Below, in pieces: positions 54,280 through 59,028 of a stretch of DNA of 59,028 nucleotides. Under the pieces are notes generated by a model that saw only the letters and a program-made list of their open reading frames with translations, was not told the DNA's origin and ran no database searches. The translations under genes were made by a program, and so were the position numbers. Position 1 is the stretch's first letter, and every line of letters begins with the position of its first letter. The stretch comes from Flavobacteriia bacterium (lineage in GTDB: Bacteria; Bacteroidota; Bacteroidia; Flavobacteriales_D; Crocinitomicaceae): the NCBI GenBank assembly GCA_947455515.1, contig CANGOF010000003.1, positions 1 to 59,028 on the forward strand, read 5' to 3'.

Positions 54280-56255
54280 AAATGAATTCGGAGGAAGCAA
54301 AATATACAAGCTATTTTACGCAAGCATTGAATGCCATCAAAAATGAAGTTCAAAGTGAAAAAGTTTTCACTCATTTATTGGTCTTTTTTGCGGAAAAATT
54401 TCATACCCAACATAGTTGTGTTCGGAAGAATTTGGATACGGTTGGTCAGACTTACCTTGAATTTCATTATCGCGCCTCTACGATTAATTCCAATATTTTA
54501 TTTCCAGATCAAAATAAAATAAAATACATCATTGATTTTGATGTAATTAATGAAGACGGGAATCATTTTCAATGTGTTTGTTTTAAAGGGGTGGGTTATT
54601 TTATGTTTACAGCAGAGGAACTTTTTTCCAATGAATTATTAGAAGAAATTTATTTTTTCTTGGATTTAGTAGGGAAACATTTGGATGCTATAAATGTATC
54701 AGGCATTGATTTGCAGAAAAAGAAAATGTATGAACGTTCTTTACAGCGTTTGCAATTTTGGGAATCCATTATTGATACCAGTAAAGATTCTGTTCAAGTT
54801 TCTGATATACATGGGAATATGTTGTATGCGAATGATGCTTCTTGTGCTCGTTTGGGTTTAGATAAATCAAAAATTACTTCTTTTACAGTCATGGATTTTG
54901 AGCCGATTTTTCCAACGCTAATTGAATGGGAAAATCACGTGAACGAATTGAGGTCAAATAATGGTTTGTTGATGCAAACAATCAATTATAATAAGATTAC
55001 AGGGGAAGAAGGGTATGTAGAATTATCGATCAATATCGTAACTTTTCATCATAAAGAATATGTATTGGCTGTTGCTAGAGATGTACATACGCAGAAAGAA
55101 TATAAGGAGAATTTATTGAAAGCCAAAAAAATTGCAGAAGAAGCAAATGCTTTAAAAGATGCTTTTGTTGCTAATATCAGTCATGAAATTCGAACACCCT
55201 TAAATGCAATTATTGGTTTATCTCGAGAGTTGGAGCGAAGAATTTCAAGCGAACAAGAATTAATAGGTCAGTTAAAAGCATCTAGTAGTCATTTGTTAAC
55301 CTTGATTAATAATGTATTAGATTTTTCCAGGTTAAACGAAGGCACATTTTCGATTGCAAACAACACACTTAATTTGCGTGAATTTGTAGCTAGTACGATC
55401 GAAATTATGCTGCCAATTGCCGAAGATAAAAAATTAGCAATTACCTATGAAATAAGAGATGGGGTTAATGAAATTGTAGATTTTGATGCATTGAATTTAA
55501 GGCAGGTTTTGATTAATTTATTAGGAAATTCCATCAAGTTCACACAGGCTGGAAGTGTGAATTTATGTGTGAGCTTACTAGAGGATAAGGCAACTACTCA
55601 AAAAATATTATTTCAAGTCATTGATACAGGAATCGGAATAAATAAAACCTTCATTGGACAAATATTTGATAAGTTTTCCAAGCAAAATACTGAATTACTT
55701 TCACATAATTCTGGAACTGGATTAGGTTTGTCAATATCTAGAGAAATCATAAAATTAATGGGAGGTGACATTACCATTCTTAGTGAGGAGGGAGCAGGAA
55801 CGGAGGTTCGTATCGTTTTGGAATTAGCTAAGAATTTAGAGCAATTAGAAAAAGAAAACGATCCATCTAATTCATTCGACGATCGATTTACTGGTTTGCG
55901 GGTGTTGCTTGTAGACGATAATTTGGTTAATTCGATGGTGGCAAAATACAGTTTGATAAACAAAAAGATAGATGTCTATATTGCAAATAACGGGCAAGAA
56001 GCCATTGATTTTTTAAGAGAAAACACGGTAGATCTTGTCTTTATGGATATTGAAATGCCTGTTTTGAATGGGGTAGAGGCTACCAAGCAAATTCGTAAGG
56101 AATTAAAATTAGCAAGTCTACCAATCATCGCTCTGACTGCTAATACCATGCAAAATCAGTTAGACAGTTACCTTGAAATAGGAATGAGTGATATTATCAT
56201 TAAACCTTATATGGAAAGTTGTTTATTTACAATAATTCAAAAATATGTAAACTAA
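54276..56255 (+). CDS. Hybrid sensor histidine kinase (PAS - HisKA - HATPase - REC)
   Basis: 659 aa. The first ~150 residues are of unknown fold (a GAF-like sensor is possible). A PAS domain follows (~165-275, QVSDIHGNMLYANDASC...) and a short coiled segment. HisKA His303 is in NISHEIRTPLN, with HATPase motifs VIDTGIGI and SGTGLGLSISREI, and a receiver with Asp591 in LVFMDIEMPVL. No membrane helix, so it is a cytosolic kinase. It starts inside the NtrC gene stop, and an Hpt gene follows 10 bases after it, which gives a full phosphorelay chain. Confidence 0.93.
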   Translation: MKMNSEEAKYTSYFTQALNAIKNEVQSEKVFTHLLVFFAEKFHTQHSCVRKNLDTVGQTYLEFHYRASTINSNILFPDQNKIKYIIDFDVINEDGNHFQCVCFKGVGYFMFTAEELFSNELLEEIYFFLDLVGKHLDAINVSGIDLQKKKMYERSLQRLQFWESIIDTSKDSVQVSDIHGNMLYANDASCARLGLDKSKITSFTVMDFEPIFPTLIEWENHVNELRSNNGLLMQTINYNKITGEEGYVELSINIVTFHHKEYVLAVARDVHTQKEYKENLLKAKKIAEEANALKDAFVANISHEIRTPLNAIIGLSRELERRISSEQELIGQLKASSSHLLTLINNVLDFSRLNEGTFSIANNTLNLREFVASTIEIMLPIAEDKKLAITYEIRDGVNEIVDFDALNLRQVLINLLGNSIKFTQAGSVNLCVSLLEDKATTQKILFQVIDTGIGINKTFIGQIFDKFSKQNTELLSHNSGTGLGLSISREIIKLMGGDITILSEEGAGTEVRIVLELAKNLEQLEKENDPSNSFDDRFTGLRVLLVDDNLVNSMVAKYSLINKKIDVYIANNGQEAIDFLRENTVDLVFMDIEMPVLNGVEATKQIRKELKLASLPIIALTANTMQNQLDSYLEIGMSDIIIKPYMESCLFTIIQKYVN

Positions 56256-56265
56256 TCAAAGTGTT

Positions 56266-56628
56266 ATGGAAAATGTAGGAAAGGAAAATTTGATGTATGA
56301 TTTAACGCAAATCAATCGTCTGTGTGGAGCGGATACTGCTTTGATTCGAGAAATATTAAACTTGTTTATTGAGGAGGTTCCAAAAGACGTTCGAGAAATG
56401 CGTTTAAGTTTTTACGAAGAGGAAATGGAAGGGGTGCGAAAAATGGCGCATAAGTTGAAACAAAACATGTACACTTTTGGCATTGTAAGTTTACAAGAGC
56501 TGATTTCAGAAATGGCAACGAAACAAATTTTTGAGATGGATTCCAAGCAAATTGACGGATATATCACCTTGGTAGAGAAGATATTGTTAGGGATTATTGC
56601 AGATTTTCAAAAGTTATTAGCTCGTTAA
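56266..56628 (+). CDS. Histidine phosphotransfer (Hpt) protein
   Basis: 120 aa, a free-standing Hpt domain. The phosphoacceptor is His62 in RKMAHKLKQNMYTFG, the normal H-x-LK pattern except that the usual following Gly is Gln. The N-terminus shows the helical pattern of the four-helix bundle. It should carry phosphate from the receiver of a hybrid kinase to another receiver, such as the NtrC regulator upstream. It is the last regular gene of this unit. Confidence 0.9.
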   Translation: MENVGKENLMYDLTQINRLCGADTALIREILNLFIEEVPKDVREMRLSFYEEEMEGVRKMAHKLKQNMYTFGIVSLQELISEMATKQIFEMDSKQIDGYITLVEKILLGIIADFQKLLAR

Positions 56629-56729
56629 GAATTTTTTTTCTGATTTCATTAAAATAATTGTGTAAATAATTGTTTTTCAAGTATTAAATACGTAAATTAA
56701 AAGTGGTTATTCATCTAAATACTACGATT

Positions 56730-56840
56730 ATGGACGAGAATACAAAAAACGAGAAAATACAAATTTTTATTGCGGGTACTGTAATAGTTGTTGTTGTTGT
56801 GATGGTGTTATTAGTTGCTTTTGGAGCATTTGATAGATAG
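56730..56840 (+). CDS. 36-aa single-membrane-helix protein
   Basis: A reading frame of 36 codons, ATG 56730 to TAG 56838-56840. Sequence: a polar, charged N-terminus (MDENTKNEKIQIF) followed by a valine-rich helix of about 20 residues and a short tail AFDR. It lies 101 bases after the Hpt gene and is closely followed by its own terminator at 56866, which supports a real transcript. Together with the 36-aa protein at 52462 it frames the signalling genes. Valine-rich small membrane proteins often modulate kinases or transporters, but no function is shown here. Confidence 0.55.
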   Translation: MDENTKNEKIQIFIAGTVIVVVVVMVLLVAFGAFDR

Positions 56841-56865
56841 ATAAAAATAAGTATATGATTTTATA

Positions 56866-56893
56866 AAGGTTGGCTTTTGGTCAGCCTTTTTTT
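56866..56893 (+). terminator. Terminator after the 36-aa protein
   Basis: AAGGTTGGC (56866-56874) pairs with GTCAGCCTT (56880-56888) with two G-U pairs, then TTTTTT follows. It lies 26 bases after the stop of the small reading frame. Confidence 0.7.
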
Positions 56894-57058
56894 GTGTTTT
56901 TTTTAGGATAAACAGGTTGAAATACCGCTTAAAACCTGTTCCTATTTAGGGAAAATGATTTTTTTTGAAACTAATCTGTGTTGGTAAAGTGTTTCGTAAC
57001 TATTTATTTTTCAGTTATTTACTGTAATTTTTTTTCTTTGGTACGTTTTTGATAATGT

Positions 57059-57140
57059 CCGTACTGTATAATCCTGCGCGCGAAAGATTGCGAGGGATAA
57101 ATTATACCCTTTTGGTATTGAACCGAAAAGGCAGGGACGG
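57059..57140 (+). ncRNA. Candidate structured leader RNA (three-way junction)
   Basis: Three stems fit together. Outer: CCGT (57059-57062) with ACGG (57137-57140) and CTG (57064-57066) with CAG (57132-57134). Second: TCCT-G-CGC (57072-57079) with GCG-A-GGGA (57090-57097), including one G-A mismatch and one G-U. Third: CCTTTT and GGT (57108-57116) with ACC and AAAAGG (57122-57131), one bulged G. It lies 16 bases before ATG 57157 of the adhesin gene. I know no riboswitch with this sequence. Whether it senses something or merely protects the transcript is open. Confidence 0.5.
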
Positions 57141-57156
57141 AATAAAATTAAACGTT

Positions 57157-59028
57157 ATGGAACGAGGAAGAAATATAGGATGGATGAAGATTGTTTGGGT
57201 AGTTGTGGGGATGATGTGGGTAGTGAATGGATTTGGACAAGCGGCTACTGCCACTTGGGCTCTAACAAGTACTGCTTCTGTGTCAAATTCAGGGAATGTT
57301 ACAGGAAGTTCATGTACTTATTCAGGTCAAACATTAAATTCATATAGTAGTACTGTTAATAGTGGATGTGCATATGGTTTAAAGTTAAACATAGATGCAA
57401 ATAACCGAGCAGCGACAAGAAATCAGTCGTATTATTATGAGTTTTCAGTAGCTCCAAATAGCGGAAATACCTTTGCAATAAGCTCTGTTAGTTTTTGTCA
57501 AGGAAACAATAATACACCTGCTAATGGAGTTGTATATTACTCTACTGATAATTTCACAACGGAAAGCCTTTTAGGAACATCTTTTAATAATCCATCTGCT
57601 CCAGCTACACAAAGTTTTTCTAGTTTATCAATTACTGTATATAGCGGAAATACTATTAAATTTAGAGTTTATTTTTACAATCAAAATGCCAACACAGCCT
57701 GGGTAGATATATCAAATTTTGTTATTTCTGGTACAACAACATCTTGTACGACAGATACCCCAGGAATACCTGCTTCAACATCCCCTCAGTGTAATGCAAA
57801 TGTTATCCTAACAAAAAATGGGACAGCATCTGCAAATAATACATGGTACTGGCAAACAAGTATTTCAGGTACTATTACTTCTAATCCTGCAAGTTCTACA
57901 TATAGTGCTTCATCAAGTGGCACGTATTATATCAGATCATATAATTCTTCATCAAGCTGTTGGGGTACTCCGACAAGTGTTTCAGTAACAGTAGATCCCT
58001 TATCCGTTGGTGGTTCAATTGCAGGAAGTGCTACCGTTTGTACAGGGACAAACTCTACTTCCTTAACGTTGAGTGGTCATACAGGTTCAATCACAAAATG
58101 GCAATCATCAACAGTGAGTGATTTTTCGTCTTTGGTATCTGATATTTCTAATACAACCACATCACAAACTGCATTAAACTTAACCGCTACAACTTATTAT
58201 AGAGCAGTAATTACAAGTGGTTCTTGTGCTGCTGCTTATAGTAGTATCGCAACTGTTACCGTTTCATCAGCTTCAGTGGGAGGTTCAATTTCTGGAAGTG
58301 CATCTGTTTGTACTGGAACAAATTCCACAACATTAACATTGAGTGGATACACTGGTAGTATCACCAAATGGCAATTTTCTACAACTTCAAATACTTTTGC
58401 TTCTGGAACTACAGACATTGCCAATACTAACACTACCTACACTGCTACTAATTTAACTGCAACTACCTATTATAGAGCAGTAATAACAAATGGAGTATGT
58501 GCTTTAGCTTATAGTTCAATAGCTACAATTACAGTTCCATCCAATAATACAGCAGGAGTAGCTTCAAGTACACCAACGTTATGTATTAATACAGCTTTAA
58601 CTAATATAACACTTACTACAACTGGAGCTACAGGTATTGGCACAGCAACAGGATTACCTTCAGGTGTTACAGCAGCATGGGGTAGCAATACTATCACAAT
58701 TAGTGGTACACCAACTGCTAGCGGAACCTTTTCTTATACTATTCCATTAACAGGAGGATGCGGAAGCGTGAATGCAACAGGAACTATAAATGTAACTGCT
58801 GCCAATACAGTTGGAACAGCTTCTAGTACACCAACGTTATGTTTAAATACAGCTTTAACAGCTATAACTCATACTACAACCGGTGCATCTGGAATTGGTA
58901 CAGCAACAGGATTACCAACCGGAGTAACAGCGGCATGGGCAACAAATACTATAACTATCAGTGGTACACCATCTGCAAGTGGAACCTTTTCTTATAGTAT
59001 TCCGTTATCAGGAGGTTGTGGAAGTGTA
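57157..59028 (+). CDS. Giant exported repeat protein / adhesin (N-terminal part, runs off the window)
   Basis: 624 open codons from ATG 57157 with no stop before the window end. Residues ~1-30 are a signal peptide (inner hydrophobic run [17 protein letters not shown]). Residues ~30-200 form a Ser/Thr/Asn-rich beta domain with paired Cys. Then come an Ig-like unit (~205-282), two units of ~89 residues with [17 protein letters not shown]...[10 protein letters not shown] (from ~283 and ~372), and putative-Ig units of 86 residues with ASSTPTLC...[10 protein letters not shown]...ITISGTP.ASGTFSY (from ~469 and ~555). This architecture is typical of type IX secreted surface proteins of Bacteroidota. 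It would be long and probably has a C-terminal sorting domain beyond the window. Confidence 0.88.
   Translation, partial: MERGRNIGWMKIVWVVVGMMWVVNGFGQAATATWALTSTASVSNSGNVTGSSCTYSGQTLNSYSSTVNSGCAYGLKLNIDANNRAATRNQSYYYEFSVAPNSGNTFAISSVSFCQGNNNTPANGVVYYSTDNFTTESLLGTSFNNPSAPATQSFSSLSITVYSGNTIKFRVYFYNQNANTAWVDISNFVISGTTTSCTTDTPGIPASTSPQCNANVILTKNGTASANNTWYWQTSISGTITSNPASSTYSASSSGTYYIRSYNSSSSCWGTPTSVSVTVDPLSVGGSIAGSATVCTGTNSTSLTLSGHTGSITKWQSSTVSDFSSLVSDISNTTTSQTALNLTATTYYRAVITSGSCAAAYSSIATVTVSSASVGGSISGSASVCTGTNSTTLTLSGYTGSITKWQFSTTSNTFASGTTDIANTNTTYTATNLTATTYYRAVITNGVCALAYSSIATITVPSNNTAGVASSTPTLCINTALTNITLTTTGATGIGTATGLPSGVTAAWGSNTITISGTPTASGTFSYTIPLTGGCGSVNATGTINVTAANTVGTASSTPTLCLNTALTAITHTTTGASGIGTATGLPTGVTAAWATNTITISGTPSASGTFSYSIPLSGGCGSV
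58003..58539 (+). repeat. Two tandem ~267-bp coding repeats (type A)
   Basis: Repeat 1 starts with the codons for [19 protein letters not shown] at about 58003 and repeat 2 with [19 protein letters not shown] at about 58270. Each covers ~89 residues and ends with TTYYRAVIT...AYSSIAT. They are alike enough to suggest recent duplication. Confidence 0.85.
58561..59028 (+). repeat. Tandem 258-bp coding repeats (type B), continuing past the window
   Basis: The word GCTTC(A/T)AGTACACCAACG begins at 58561 and again at 58819, a period of 258 bp or 86 residues. The second copy is still open at the window end. Confidence 0.85.

Larger units (their letters stand above)
56841..57156. promoter_or_regulatory. 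Spacer with terminator and structured leader before the adhesin gene
   Basis: No gene in these 316 bases. They contain the terminator at 56866-56893, a 7-bp inverted repeat AACAGGT/ACCTGTT (56911-56917 and 56934-56940), a very T-rich stretch, and the three-way-junction fold described at 57059-57140. No strong promoter match was seen; a TTGGTAC word at 57038-57044 has only weak likeness to a sigma-54 site. Confidence 0.5.

Noticed and set aside
57038-57055. Sigma-54 promoter in front of the adhesin (TTGGTAC ... TTTTTGAT)
   Set aside because: The GG-to-GC spacing is one base short and the -12 GC is absent.
58236-58697. Two minus-strand frames under the adhesin
   Set aside because: Both are Val/Pro/Ala-rich shadows of the Ser/Thr/Gly repeat codons.
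1-59028. tRNA, rRNA, CRISPR, transposase or phage genes
   Set aside because: No cloverleaf, regular spacer-repeat array, DDE/HUH domain or structural phage protein was found on reading the spacers and frames.

Overview
The window looks like chromosomal DNA of an AT-rich Bacteroidota, most likely order Flavobacteriales (a Crocinitomicaceae/Fluviicola-like member is my guess). Reasons: TonB receptor with a carboxypeptidase-D-like N-terminus, DUF5686 barrel, DUF4294, HU-CCDC81/SPOR protein, short MenF, TAnnTTTG-type promoters, near absence of Shine-Dalgarno sequences, and a giant secreted protein with putative-Ig repeats. No tRNA, rRNA, CRISPR array, insertion sequence or prophage was seen.

Layout. 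1-8.2 kb: the end of an unknown gene, then an unusual secreted S9 prolyl oligopeptidase fused to a DUF5686 outer-membrane barrel and cut by an in-frame TAG, followed by three exported proteins (alpha/beta hydrolase, DUF6624 protein, aspartyl-protease/PDZ lipoprotein). 8.2-13.4 kb: smpB, a structured non-coding stretch, a FAD oxidoreductase, a small membrane protein with a COQ4-type motif, and a minus-strand group (transglutaminase-like protein, BadF-type kinase, lipoprotein). 13.4-20 kb: a tight plus-strand run, DUF4294 - menI-like - menF - dapF - unknown - GNAT - mltG - O-methyltransferase - DUF1566 protein, combining menaquinone and peptidoglycan functions. 20-39 kb: mostly housekeeping genes: yqgE, TonB receptor, mazG, PagL-like protein, HU-CCDC81/SPOR protein, MBL hydrolase, trmH, HU, fmt, MATE, rlmI-like, TPR protein, gyrA, clpC. 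39-46 kb: glycosyltransferase, an FHA protein next to a degenerate PP2C-TM-LysM protein, APC permease, SDR, MscS, thioesterase.

46-59 kb is the most accessory-like part. It holds a minimal nucleotidyltransferase with two tandem HEPN-type partners, a DUF3050 protein and an acyltransferase, and then a nitric-oxide signalling island. In the island an H-NOX sensor overlaps an HNOBA/PAS hybrid histidine kinase; on the other strand lie an NtrC-type sigma-54 activator, a second hybrid kinase and an Hpt protein. Two previously uncalled 36-codon single-TM proteins lie inside and beside this island. The window ends in the first 624 codons of a large exported repeat protein, preceded by a leader that can fold into a three-way junction.

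The best candidates for something new are: the H-NOX phosphorelay placed beside a surface adhesin with a structured leader; the FHA/pseudo-PP2C/LysM pair; the S9-DUF5686 fusion with its amber codon; and a degenerate 7-bp-period repeat present at four neighbouring gene junctions.
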